A stretch of 64,000 nt of DNA. It comes from Plasmopara viticola. Taxonomy: Eukaryota > Oomycota > Peronosporomycetes > Peronosporales > Peronosporaceae. Below the pieces are notes generated by a model. It did no database searches. It was not told where the DNA came from and worked only from the letters and a program-made list of their open reading frames with translations. This document shows, piece by piece, positions 33,301 through 43,832 of the stretch (position 1 is the stretch's first letter; each line of letters starts with the position of its first letter). Location: positions 22,961 to 86,960 of the forward strand of contig MBPM02000167.1 in assembly GCA_001695595.3 (NCBI GenBank), in the 5' to 3' direction. A program made the translations under genes and the position numbers.

Positions 33301-34382
33301 CCCGAGTTTGGAACGAGACCTTTGATGAGTTTGTGTGCTCCATTGGTTTCTGTGTTTCTGCTTTCGACCCATGCCTCTATATCAAGAATGTCGACGGCCA
33401 TTGCATATTGCTACTGGTGTATGTAGATGATGTACTCATCACTGGCAGCTCGGCCAAGCTCATCGCGGAAACTAAAAGCAGTCTCAAGTCACGCTTTGAA
33501 ATGACGGACAGTGGGAAATGTGCTTTTGTTTTGGGCATTGAGCTTGTGGATAACGCTGACGGCAGCATCACACTTTGCCAGAGACGCTATATCGACGACA
33601 TTCTCAAGCGATTTGGCATGAGTGATTGCAAGCCAGTATTAAGTCCGACCGACTTAAGCTTACGACTCGTGCCAAGTGCTGCAACAACAAAGGCTGACGT
33701 TCCACTTCGCGAAGCTGTGGGTGCCTTGATGCATCTGACAACTGCAACACGTCCAGACATTGCCTTTGCTGTTGGATATGTATCACGTTTTATGGAGAAC
33801 CCGCAAGCCGAACACTGGGTTGCGATAAAGAGAGTTCTTCGCTACCTCCAAGGAAGCAAGTCACACGGCATCACTTTTAAGGCTAGTGATCATGTGGATT
33901 TCCGGGGATACTCGGATGCAGATTGGGCTGGCGATCATGCGGACCGCAAGTCAACCTCTGGCTATGCATTTATGTTGATGGGAGCACCTGTGAGTTGGGG
34001 AAGCAAGAAACAATCAAGCGTTTCACTGTCGACCAGCGAAGCTGAATACATTGCACTCAGCCTGGCAATACAAGAAGGCAAGTGGGTACATCGTCTTCTA
34101 TGTGAAATTTTGGGAGCAGCTGGTAAAGATAAACCGGAGCTGAAGATATTTGAAGATAATCAATCATGTATCAAGATGACGAAGAACCCGGTCAACCATG
34201 GTCGAGCCAAGCACATTGATATCAAGTATCATCACATCCGTGACGAAGTCAAACGCGGTGAAGTCAAGCTTGAATATTGCGAGACCTCGGCAATGCTGGC
34301 AGACATCATGACGAAGGCACTTCCAGGACCACGTCATGCCGACCTAATGAGGGCTCTCGGAATTCACGCGTGCTCGTATTGA
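30305..34382 (+). pseudogene. B2 gag-pol (one 4-bp CG insertion, otherwise full length, about 1357 aa)
   Basis: The start ATG ([11 protein letters not shown]) is in the PBS and the stop TGA (34380-34382) touches the PPT. Gag, zinc knuckle [14 protein letters not shown], protease [11 protein letters not shown], integrase [11 protein letters not shown] / CRGCQLGK / FDICGSM / RHDGAREFA / [26 protein letters not shown] and [12 protein letters not shown] (about 33412-33447), RNase [21 protein letters not shown]. Around 32060 a GCG run has grown to GCGCGCG (four extra bases), shifting the frame before the integrase catalytic Glu. The rest is open to the end, and the LTRs are nearly identical. If the CG run is a sequence error the element would be intact. 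Confidence 0.92.
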
Positions 34383-34389
34383 GGGGGAG

Positions 34390-34751
34390 TATTGAAGGTA
34401 GCCGGTTTCCCTCAGATTTATTCCGGTTCCCAAGGCTGTCCAATACGAGCGGCTGTCCGACGGTTCAAACAAACAACGATGGCGTCATAGAAAGACGCAC
34501 GGAAAGGCGCACTCAAGATGATTGCGCCCGGATGGGAAGATGATTGCGCCCGGATGGTAAGTGCCTCTGATTGGCTTAGATAAATGAATGGCTTAGATGT
34601 AGCAAAGAGTTGTGAACTAAGGACCAAATGAATACACTCACTTTGAAATCTTCTTTCTTCCTCACAGGTGTCTTCGCTCGGTTCTCCCTCGCGCAGACTC
34701 TTCACCACACGCCTCAAACTATTCGCCTTCGCTCCGCTCACCAATCTAACA
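34390..34751 (+). repeat. B2 3' LTR (362 bp)
   Basis: Essentially identical to the 5' LTR (one A/G difference near 34667, in the AAGTG motif, which reads AGGTG here). Followed by ACAAG (34752-34756). Confidence 0.94.
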
Positions 34752-34756
34752 ACAAG

Positions 34757-36536
34757 AAATGCCAAGCGGTTCGCACAGCACAACACGCACTCTACTCGGT
34801 ATAGCAGAAACCAAGGCCTTGATGAGATGTCAGCAGCAGCTCAAGATGGCTCAAGCTTTGAAGCTGCTTACGGCATGGATTCAGGGGGAGATATGCCAAC
34901 TACGTTCAAGTCGGCTATGGAATCCAAGAACGCAAGCAAATGGAAAGCAGCATGTGACTCGGAGATCGACTCTTTGTTTAAAAATGACACTTGGGATATC
35001 GTGCAACTGCCAAAAGGACGCAAAGCAATCGGCTGCAGATGGGTGTTTCGTGTCAAAGAAAACCAGGATGGTCGAGTTGAGCGATACAAGGCTCGACTGG
35101 TTGCAAAGGGTTTTTCGCAGAAGTTTGGCATCGACTATGAGGAAACTTTCGCACCTGTGGCCAAGTTCACCTCGATTCGGATCGTGCTGAGTTTGGCAGC
35201 CAGGTACAATCTTTTGCTTCACCAAATGGATGTGAAGACAGCGTTTCTGAACGGTATGCTCGATGAAGACATCTATATGATACAGCCGGACGGATACGTT
35301 GATGCAACTCACCCCGACTACGTTTGCAAGCTCAAGCGATCGTTGTACGGCTTAAAACAGTCACCTTGCATGTGGAACCAAACCATTGATGATTTCATGC
35401 TCAAGATTGGTTTTATCAAGTGCGACTCAGACCATTGTGTGTACGTCAAACGGAAGGGTAATGGTGATATGGCTTTTGTGGTTCTTTACGTTGACGACCT
35501 TATCATCGCAAGTGGCAACGAAGAGCTCATTGAATCGACTAAGCGCATGCTGAGCAATCGGTTTGAGATGACAGATCTTGGTGAACTCAGGTATTTTCTC
35601 GGTGTTGAAATCAAGGTCGACCACAAGGCTGGCCAAGCGACGATGCGGCAAACGAATTTCCTGAAGTCAATACTAATCAAGTTCGGCATGCAAGAAAGTA
35701 AGCCTGTGAGGACGCCCCAAGACCCTGGACTTAAGTTGAAGAAGAACATGTGCGAGGGCGGCTGCAAACATGAAGATACCATGAAGAATGTGCCTTACCG
35801 AAGTGCTGTTGGAGCTATCATGTACTTGATGGTGGCGACGCGTCCGGACCTCGCTGCGGCAATAGGCGCCCTCAGCCAATTTGCGTCAGATCCCTGTCCA
35901 ACACACTGGCAAGCTCTCAAGCGCGTATTGCGGTATCTTCAAGCAACACCAACATATGGACTCGAATTTACGCGCAACGGCACCGCCAAGCTAATGGGCT
36001 ATTCAGATGCAGATTGGGCTGGAGACATTGAGTCTCGCAGAAGCACAAGCGGATATTTGTTCAAGCTAAACGGCGGATGTGTTAGCTGGCGAAGCAAGAA
36101 ACAGCGGACAGTGGCACTTTCATCGACGGAAGCCGAATACATGGCGCTTTCAGAGGCTACACAAGAAGCAGTGTGGCTTAAGTCCTTTATGTGCGAACTC
36201 GGCGAAATAAGGAACGACGAGGCGATCAAGATTTATGAAGACAATCAAGGCTCGATCGCGCTGGCCAAGAACCCGGAGTTTCACAAGCGCACTAAGCACA
36301 TCGACATTCGATACCACTTCGTGCGCGAGAAGGTTGAAGCCAATCAAGTGGTGCTTGAGTACTGTCCAACTCAGGATATGCTGGCCGATATCATGACGAA
36401 GTCAATTCCGGCTACGCAATTCTGCAAACTTCGAAGCATGCTCGGCATTCAAGCACAGAGGGCTGTCGAGTCGAGTGGGAGTGTTGTCGAAGATGCTGGC
36501 GCAGAAACGCCTCGACCAGCGGCTATATATCGGTAA
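34757..36536 (+). CDS. A5 gag-pol, block 2: linker end, RT, RNase H and LTR-encoded tail (open)
   Basis: It resumes A5 after B2 and stays open to TAA at 36534-36536. RT motifs: CRWVFRVKENQ, YEETFAPVAKFTSIR, MDVKTAFLNGMLDEDIYM, VLYVDDLIIAS near 35481-35513. RNase H motifs: [87 protein letters not shown]. The last 55 bases lie inside the 3' LTR and add the tail EDAGAETPRPAAIYR. It is the best-preserved family-A RT/RNase H in the window. One change stands out: SPCMWNQ where other copies have SPRMWNQ. Confidence 0.92.
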
Positions 36537-36760
36537 GTACGGGTATCTGCAATCAATTGATGACTGACTGAATGAGCGGGTTCAAGATGGGCAAAAGATC
36601 GGTTTCGGGATGGGAAGATGATTGCGCCCGGATGGTGAGTCGTTCTGATTGGCTTAGATAAATCATTGGCTTAGAGGTAGCATGTAGTTGTGAACTAAGG
36701 ACCTTTTAAATATATTCACTTTGCATTTTTCCATCTACAGCACAAGTGCTTCTTACAACA
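36482..36760 (+). repeat. A5 3' LTR (279 bp)
   Basis: Same length as the 5' LTR; one visible change, GCATTTTTCC for GCATTTTGCC, just after the FPR. It ends TTACAACA; its last A is the first base of the D1 target duplication ACTTC (36760-36764). Confidence 0.93.
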
Positions 36761-36764
36761 CTTC

Positions 36765-37056
36765 TGTTGGATTTCTGAAGCGAAGGAGTCGGGAGCGAAG
36801 CTTGCGGGGAGCGAAGAGCGAAGAAGGCACTTGAGCTGTTGAAGGCAGATTCGAAAGTGATTCATTTAATGTTAGTTCTAGCTGATGAGACATGCACTAG
36901 CTCTTCCTATCATTTAGTTCGTCTAATCACAATCATTCCTTACTCGTCCAATCATCCTACTCGTCTAATCAACGTGCGATCGTATTGGACCGGTTCGGGC
37001 TAACCGGTTAATGGGTGCAACTGGTACATTGTACCATAGACCGGTTACCCTTAACA
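36765..37056 (-). repeat. D1 3' LTR (292 bp)
   Basis: On the plus strand TGTTGGATTTCTGAAGCG...GGTTACCCTTAACA. Contains the AAGTG/CACTT pair with 22-nt spacing on the element strand. Directly followed inward by the C-run complement of the PPT. Confidence 0.93.
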
Positions 37057-37063
37057 CCCCCCC

Positions 37064-40000
37064 TCAATGCGAACACGCGTGGATGCCGAGAGCTGTCGTC
37101 ATGTCCTTGTGACGTGGTCCTGGAAGAGCCTTGGTCATGATGTCCGCGAGCATGATGGCTGTCTCGCAGTACTCCAGCTTGACTTCACCGCGTTTGACTT
37201 CATCACGGATGTGATGGTACTTGATGTCGATGTGCTTGGCACGTCCATGGTTCACTGGATTCTTCGTCATCTTGATGCATGACTGATTGTCCTCAAAGAT
37301 CTTGAGTTCCGGCGTGGTCTCATTCGCAGCCGTCAAAATCTCGTGCAGGAGATGATGGATCCACTTGCCTTCTTGTATAGCCAGACTTAAAGCGATGTAC
37401 TCTGCTTCGCTGGTGGAGAGCGACAGACTTGACTGCTTCTTGCTTCCCCAACTGATGGGTGCGTTCATTAATATGAACGCGTAGCCCGAAGTCGACTTGC
37501 GGTCCGTGTGGTCGCCTGCCCAGTCCGCGTCCGAGTATGCGCGGAAGTCCACTTTGTTTCCGGGCTTAAAACAGAGTTCATGCGACTTGGTTCCTTGGAG
37601 GTAGCGAAGAATTCTCTTGACTGCAGTCCAATGCTCGTCTCGAGGGTTTTCCATGAATCGCGACGCATATCCAACGGCAAAGGCGATATCCGGGCGAGTC
37701 GCTGTCATTAGATGCATAAGTGCACCGATTGCTTCACGGAACGGAACGCTTGTTGCTGTCGGCTTGTCACTTGGCACAAGTCGAGTGCTTGGATCCGCCG
37801 GGCTTATAACGGGCTTGCTGTCGTGCATGCCGAAGCGCTTGAGTATGTCTTCGATGTAGCGCCGCTGGCACACTGTCACACTGCCGTCAGGGTGTTTTAC
37901 CAGCTCCATACCCAGGACGAAGACGCATTCACCGCTGTCCGTCATCTCGAAGCGCGTCTTCAAGTCATTCTTGGTGCGCGCGATGAGGTCGGTCGAGCTT
38001 CCTGTGACGAGTACATCGTCGACGTAAACCAGAAGCAGTACGCAGTGGACATCCACAATCTTGATGTACAGGCAGGGATCGAAAGCCGAAACTTGGAAGC
38101 CGATGGAGCAAACAAACTCGTCGAAGGTCTCGTTCCAAACTCGCGAGGCTTGCTTGAGTCCATAGATAGCCTTAACCAGCTCGAGACAGTCGAAGTCATC
38201 ATCGAGCTCAACTCCTTCTGGCGTTGCACAAAACACTTGCTCCTTCATGACGCCGTACAAAAATGCTGTCACCACATCCAGTTGGTCGAGAGGCCAGTCG
38301 AAGTACTTGGCAATTGCAATGACCATTCGTAAGGTTACGTACTTGATAACAGGTGAGAATGTCTCCGTGTAATCGATGCCGTACTTTTGCTTGAACCCCT
38401 TCGCAACTAGGCGCGCTTTGTACTTCTCAATCGATCCATCAGCTTTGCGCTTGATCTTGAATACCCATTTGGTTCCAATGGCACGTTGTCCATTCGGGAG
38501 TTTTGCCGCTCGAAATACTCCACGAAGTCGCATCGACTCAAGCTCGCCTTAAATGGCTTTGCGCCAGTGCACTTGTTCCGGTCCATTAACTGCATCTTGA
38601 TATGTCGTTGGCTCGGAAAGGTCAGTAATTTCCACAGCGTTGGCGCTTGCTCGCCATGATCCATCCGCTGGAGACGTGCCGTCTTCGTGAACTTGGCCGT
38701 CTTTTTCTTCTTCATCCACCATAGTGGGCATGCCTGGTCGGCGTTTAGCTTGAGGCTGAACGGGATCTTCGGGGGCACTTGCTTCTTCCAAACCGATGTT
38801 TTGACTCGTTGAGCGCGTGTTTGAGATCCTGTTACGCGAGCTTGAGTGGTTGGGCTTGCGCTTTCCTGTGTGTTTGAACTCCGTTGGTCCCGAGTCGTCG
38901 ATATCGAGGGAGTCGAAGTCGAACAGCGAATCATGGTCGTCATCGTCTAAGCGTTCCGCAAAGTTACCGAAGCTGGATTCGTCGAAGTTGACGTCGCGAC
39001 TAATCACCACCTTCCCTGCTTCGATGTCAAAGACGCGGTATGCCTTAGAACGTTCCTCGTAGCCGATGAAAATTCCCTCACGAGCCTTAGCGTCCCACTT
39101 GAGTCGTTTTTCTCCTGGTGTTAGGATGAAAGCCTTGCACCCAAATACTCGCATGTGTTTGACGCTTGGTTTGGTCTTGTACACAATTTCGTAAGGCGTT
39201 TTGGCGGGAATTTTCGGAGACGGGAGTCGATTCTTGATGTAGATCGCTGTCATTGCCGCTTCAGCCCAAAACGTTTTGTCCAAACCAGCGTAATGTAACA
39301 TGGTGCGACCGATCGTAACGATAGTCCGGTTGGCTCGCTCTGCAGTGCCGTTTGTCTGGTGCGCGTAGCGAACTGTGGGCTGCACCTCGATTCCATGATC
39401 GTCGTAGAAATTCAATAGGGAGTTGGTTGCAAACTCCTTGGCCCCGTCATGACGCACAAACTTGACCTTGGCATTGAACTGTTTCTCAACCTTGAGAATG
39501 TACTTGCGCAGACAGTCTTCACTTTCCGACTTGGCGCGCAAACAGAATCCAGCCATACACCCACTTGCCTCGTCCGTGATGATCAGCAAATATCTGCTGC
39601 CACCAAGCGACTCGTGCTCCATTGGACCGCAATTGTCGAAGTGTAGAAACTCAAACGGGGCATACTTAGGCTTGCTTGGATTGCTCGGGAATGGTTTTTG
39701 AACCATCTTCCCTTGCTGGCATCCTCGGCACAGACCAGGTGACTTAGAGGGTGGCTTGGCGTCCTTGATCATGTCGCTGTTGATCATTTTGCGAAGAACA
39801 TCAACCGGAGCATGACCCATGCGAGCGTGCAAGTCTTCACCGCTACCTTGCATGACTGCATTGGCACAGCGTTGCGGCGTTCGAAGCCAGTAGAGTCCGT
39901 TGATGAGATCCGCAGTCGCAACAACTTGCTTGGACTTCTTGCGAGTAACGTGCATCTTGGACCCGTCAAATACAACCTGAAACTGTCCACTCTTGTTGAT

Positions 40001-41116
40001 CTGCGGAATCGACAGCAGATTCTTGCTTATACTTGGCACGTATAGCGCATCCTTTATTTCGATTTCACGCTCGTTGCCGTTGGGTAGAATCACCCGTTCG
40101 ATGATGTTCCCTACGCCCTTGATTTCAGCCTTGTTACCGTCGGCAACAGACAATTCGCCTTCGTGGTCATCATGAAGCACGTGGAACTTGGTCTTGTCGT
40201 TGCATATGTGGTGCGTGGCACCACTATCAATGGCCCAGAGTCCCGATGCGTTGCTAGTCGTTGATATGCCGCATTCCAGCGAGACAGCGAAGGCGACTCG
40301 ATCGTCGTAGTCGTTGTAGTCGTTACGCCACTGGACATTGTTGGCCACGCGTCCACGGTTGTTGCCGCCGCGCTTAGAGCCTCGATTCTCGTCCTTCTGC
40401 TTGGTCCAGCACCGCTCAGCCGAGTGCCCCAATTTACCACAGTACGTGCACTGGCGAGGCTCCCGATCAGTGCTGAACGCACGTGCCGCGTCTTCAGTCT
40501 TGATCGCCAGAGTCTTCTCGCCCTGCCGCTTGATATGCTCGTTCGTGAGCACCTTGACAACGTCTTGCGTTTTCAGCTCCGCAGTGCTCATCTCCAGATT
40601 CAATACCACGTTCTCGTAGCTCTTGGGGAGACTGCGCAGCAAGCAGATCGCCACGTCCTCGTCCTCCATCTTGGCGCCGATGCTGCTGAGCTTGGCGCTG
40701 ATGTTGAGGACCTCGTTGCAATGTTGTAGCACATTGCCGCCTTCCGACATCTCCATGCTGAAGAGCTGTCGCTTGAGATAGATGCGACCAGCCTTCTGGG
40801 ACCCACCGTAAAGTGTCTTCACACGCACCAATGCGACCCATGCTTCCTCGCAGTCATCGACAACGTGATGATAATCCGCGTCCATGTGGAGCAGCATAAG
40901 TCCGAAGGCGATGTTGTTGAGCTTGACGTACTCATCCTTGGCACGAGAGTCGGTGAAGGTTGGAGTCGTCTGGCGATTCACCACATGCCACGTCGACTTA
41001 GTCAGGAACACGCCACGCATGTAGCGACTCCACGTCACGTAGTTGTCTCCGTTGAATTTGTCGATGGAGACTTTGGTGGAAACGTCTTGCGCAGTGGACA
41101 TGATAGTTGGGCTCAT
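37064..41116 (-). pseudogene. D1 gag-pol (single in-frame TAA; 1350 codons otherwise open)
   Basis: The start ATG is at 41116-41114 inside the PBS ([12 protein letters not shown]). The 35 codons open upstream lie mostly before the predicted transcript start and are left out. Gag ([18 protein letters not shown]), zinc knuckle [14 protein letters not shown], protease [11 protein letters not shown], integrase [11 protein letters not shown] / CRGCQQGK / FDNCGPM / RHDGAKEFA / [26 protein letters not shown] and [12 protein letters not shown], RNase [10 protein letters not shown]. The only break is TAA at 38551-38549, where relatives have ATT-CGT-GCG; it lies just before the RT core. As nothing else is damaged, this is a very recent loss, a sequence error, or conceivably a read-through site. 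The first integrase Asp motif reads FDNCGPM rather than FDICGPM. Confidence 0.92.
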
Positions 41117-41120
41117 AACC

Positions 41121-41412
41121 TGTTGGATTTCTGAAGCGAAGGAGTCGGGAGCGAAGCTTGCGGGGAGCGAAGAGCGAAGAAGGCACTTGAGCTGTTGAAG
41201 GAAGATTCGAAAGTGATTCATTTAATGTTAGTTCTAGCTGATGAGACATGCACTAGCTCTTCCTATCATTTAGTTCGTCTAATCACAATCATTCCTTACT
41301 CGTCCAATCATCCTACTCGTCTAATCAACGTGCGATCGTATTGGACCGGTTCGGGCTAACCGGTTAATGGGTGCAACTGGTACATTGTACCATAGACCGG
41401 TTACCCTTAACA
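41121..41412 (-). repeat. D1 5' LTR (292 bp)
   Basis: Same as the 3' LTR apart from one base (GAAGGAAG against GAAGGCAG). On the plus strand CACTT at 41184-41188 and AAGTG at 41211-41215, 22 nt apart; being an inverted pair they read the same on the element strand. Followed by ACTTC (41413-41417). Confidence 0.93.
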
Positions 41413-41417
41413 ACTTC

Positions 41418-43276
41418 TCCCCAAAAACTCTTGTCCAGCTTAGCGTGATGTAGTATGCTGCGTCCAATAGTCACAATCGTCCTTATTGCGCGCTCAGCTG
41501 TTCCGTTGGTTTGATGCGCATATGGGACTGTTACCTGCTGCTCGATACCCTTGTTCTCGTAAAAAATCTTTAACGAGTTGGTCGCAAACTCACGAGCTCC
41601 GTCATGACGTACGAACTTGACTTTCTTTCCAAACTGAGTCTGAACCTTCAAAATGTAAGTCTTGATTGCATCTTCGCTGTCCGATCTGGCTTGCAAGCAG
41701 AAACCCTTCATACATCCACTGGCCTCATCCACAATTAGTAGGAGATACTTGCTTCCCCCAAGTGATACTTGCTCCATTGGGCCGCAGATGTCAAAGTGGA
41801 GAAGCTCAAAGAAGGCAAATCGACGCTTGTCAGGATTACTTGGAAACGGTTTCTGGACCATCTTGCCCTCTTGGCACCCGCGACAAATGTTCGGCAAAGT
41901 TGACATTGATGCATCACGAACGTCTTTAATCATTCCACCAGTAATCATTTTGTGGAGCACGTCACAAGGTGCGTGACCCAATCGTGCATGCAGGTCAATC
42001 TTGTTACTTGATTCAGTCGTATTAGCCGATGGCCGTAAAGTCCGAGCCAGTAAAGACCGTCAACTAGGTCGGCTGTTGCCACTATCCCTTTCGAAATCTT
42101 CGACTCAATGTCCATGCGGGCACCGTCAAACACCACTTGGAAACAACCGCTTTTGTTAATCTGCGGGACAGAAAGTAGGTTCTTGCTCATCTTTGGAACG
42201 TAAAGCGCATCTTTGATTTCAATGTCGCGTATGTCCCCGTTAGGTAGCACCACCCGCTCAAAAATGGTTCCCACACCCATAATTGCGGTTTTGCTTCCAT
42301 CTGCTACCGCAAGTTTGCCACAACTTTGTTCATCGAGAGTCCGAAACTTGGACTTGTCGTAGCAAATGTGGTGCGTGGCACCACTGTCAATGGCCCACAT
42401 GCCTGGCATATCTTTGCCTGAAGACAGCTCACATTCCAATGATACTGCAAATGCGATCCGGTCGTAATCATTGTCGTTGTTGTACCGAAACTGTACGTTA
42501 CTTGCTCCGCGTCCACGATTTTGTACGCCGCGTCGAGCTCCTCGATTGTCATCCTTTTGCTTGGTCCAGCATCGTTCCATCGTATGCCCCAATTTGCCAC
42601 AATATGTGCATTGGCGGGACTCTCTTTCGGCACTGAACGCCTTGGCTGCGTCTTCAGTTTTCACCGCTGGAGTCTTCTCACCTTGTCGCTTGATGTGCTC
42701 ATTTGTCAGCACCTTCACAACGTCTTGCGTCCGCAATTCTGCACTGCTCATCTCCAAGTTTAGCACGACGTTCTCGTAGCCTTTTGGTAAACTCCGAAGC
42801 AGACAAATCGCGACGTCCTCATCTTCCATCTTGGCACCGATACTGCTTAGCTTGGCGCTGATGTTGAGAACCTCGTTGCAGTGATGCAGGACGTTGTCGC
42901 CTTCCGCCATTTCCATGCTGAAAAGTTGGCGCTTCAGGTAAATGCGACCAGCCTTTTGCGACCCGCCGTAAAGTGTTTTGATACGGATCCAGGCAGCATA
43001 GGCTTCTTCGCAATTGTCGACTACATGATGATAATCCGCGTCCATGTGTAGTAGCATCAAGCCGAACGCAATGTTGCTGGCTCTGACGTACTCATCGCTG
43101 GCGCGAGCATCAGTGAATGTCGGCGTGACCTCCCGATTCACCACGTGCCACACCGACTTGGTGAGAAACACGCCGCGCATGTACCGGCACCACGTAGCGT
43201 AGTTATCCCCGTTGAATTTGTCGACAAGTACTTTTGACGAGACATCTTGCGTGGAGGACATGGTCGTTGGGCTCAT
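41418..43276 (-). pseudogene. C1 gag-pol, first half: Gag, protease, integrase (one 1-bp deletion)
   Basis: Read from ATG 43276-43274 ([12 protein letters not shown]), inside the PBS. Gag ([18 protein letters not shown]), zinc knuckle [14 protein letters not shown], protease [11 protein letters not shown], then integrase [11 protein letters not shown] / CRGCQEGK / FDICGPM / RHDGAREFA / [10 protein letters not shown]. Loss of one T near 42047 (TGGCTTCGG to TGGCTCGG) shifts the frame between protease and integrase. The frame is cut after FWGE, where the CTTCT target and then A5/D1 intervene; it continues at 27280 going down. Differences from the array units are few (KVLVD for KVFVD, KGYEN for KSYEN). 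Confidence 0.9.
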
Positions 43277-43280
43277 AACC

Positions 43281-43545
43281 TGTTAATTGTTTGAGGCCGA
43301 AAGGTAAGGGGAGGCTGAAGAAGCGAAGTGAAGGGTCGTTTGCGTTAACGCGAAGACACTTGACTGAGAAGAAGTAAATTTGGAAGTGATTGATTTATTG
43401 GGGTTTAAAGTCCTACAACTCGTAACCACTCATTCTACATAACGTAATTACCTTAAATCGTAAAAAGTAAAAACTATGTTGAACCGCGGTTCGGATTGGA
43501 CCGGGTTGGGTTGTGTACGTTACCTGAAACCCATAACCCTCAATA
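43281..43545 (-). repeat. C1 5' LTR (265 bp)
   Basis: On the plus strand TGTTAATTG...CCCTCAATA. Followed by GATTC, which pairs with GATAC at the other end as the target duplication. At the site that separates the array LTRs (GTTTTTACT against GTTTTCACT) it has the T form, like the first array LTR. Confidence 0.92.
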
Positions 43546-43832
43546 GATTCGACTCTTGTCGAAGATGTTGGCAGACAAACGCTCCGATTAGCGACTACAT
43601 ATCGGTAAGTACCGTAACTGCAATCAGTTGATGACTGACTGAGGGAGCGGGTTCAAGATGGGCAAAAGATCGGTTTCGGGATGGATAGATGATTGCGCCC
43701 GGATTGTGAGTCGTTCTGATTGGCTTAGTTAAATCATTGGCTTAGAGGTAGCATGTAATTGTGAACTAAGGACCTTTTAAATATATTCACTTTTGCATTT
43801 TGCCATCTACAGCACAAGTGCTTCTTACAACA
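43546..43832 (+). repeat. A1 3' LTR, remainder (287 bp)
   Basis: Starts GATTCGACTCTTGTCG, continuing the TGTTGAGGAT..AC pieces at 20106 and 24810, and ends CTTCTTACAACA. It carries the A' signature GACTCTTGTCGAAGATGTTGG of the 5' LTR, but its last 25 bases are of the A2/A3 type. One extra T in the Inr region (TCACTTTTGCATTTT) makes the CACTT to AAGTG spacing 23. Followed by GATGT of a minus-strand B element. Confidence 0.85.

Larger units (their letters stand above)
29939..34751 (+). mobile_element. B2: family-B copia element, target duplication ACAAG
   Basis: ACAAG at 29934-29938 and 34752-34756 fixes the LTR ends as TATTGAAGG...ATCTAACA (5'-TA...CA-3'). 5' LTR 29939-30300, PBS from 30301, gag-pol 30305-34382, PPT GAGGGGGAG 34381-34389, 3' LTR 34390-34751. 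Both LTRs are 362 bp and differ at about one base, so it is young. It inserted into the linker of A5 in the same orientation. Confidence 0.95.
27281..36760 (+). mobile_element. A5: family-A copia element, target duplication CTTCT, carrying nested B2
   Basis: 5' LTR 27281-27559, PBS from 27560, gag-pol 27564-29938 and 34757-36536, PPT ending 36481, 3' LTR 36482-36760. CTTCT lies at 27276-27280 and 36761-36765. The right copy is overlapped by D1, whose own duplication ACTTC uses the last A of this LTR. The LTRs are both 279 bp and differ at about one site, so the insertion is recent. Confidence 0.93.
36765..41412 (-). mobile_element. D1: family-D copia element on the minus strand, target duplication ACTTC
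   Basis: On the minus strand: 5' LTR 41412-41121, PBS 41120-41107, gag-pol 41116-37064, G-run PPT between the stop and the LTR, 3' LTR 37056-36765. ACTTC lies at 36760-36764 and 41413-41417. It inserted across the junction between A5's last LTR base and A5's CTTCT duplication. The LTRs (292 bp each) are canonical TG...CA on the element strand (TGTTAAGGG...TCCAACA) and differ at about one base, so it is one of the youngest insertions. Confidence 0.94.
24812..43545 (-). mobile_element. C1: family-C copia element on the minus strand, split by A5 and D1
   Basis: On the minus strand: 5' LTR 43281-43545, PBS 43267-43280, gag-pol 43276-41418 and 27280-25084, PPT next to the stop, 3' LTR 25076-24812. 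The flanks are GATAC (24807-24811) and GATTC (43546-43550), a 5-bp duplication with one mismatch, inside the A1 3' LTR. The integrase is interrupted at target CTTCT by A5, with D1 directly to the right. It belongs to the same family as the tandem array at 46861-64000. Its LTRs differ at about four sites, more than those of the elements nested in it. Confidence 0.92.
1421..43832 (+). mobile_element. A1: old family-A' copia element split by four direct nested insertions
   Basis: The parts of A1 are: 5' LTR 1421-1732; PBS 1733-1746; gag-pol in three blocks (1737-2737, 12220-13021, 17803-20105); 3' LTR in pieces (20106-20115, 24810-24811, 43546-43832). The blocks join exactly in frame once each insert and one copy of its 5-bp duplication are removed: A2 (CATCT), A3 (CATAC), A4 (AGGAT), C1 (GATAC/GATTC). 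The outer flanks do not match: AAGAG at 1416-1420 against GATGT at 43833-43837. The two LTRs also end differently, with ACTCGAGCTTCTTCA at 5' and GTGCTTCTTACAACA at 3'. The outer boundaries may therefore be recombinant. The interior assignment is firm and the outer limits less so. Confidence 0.75.
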
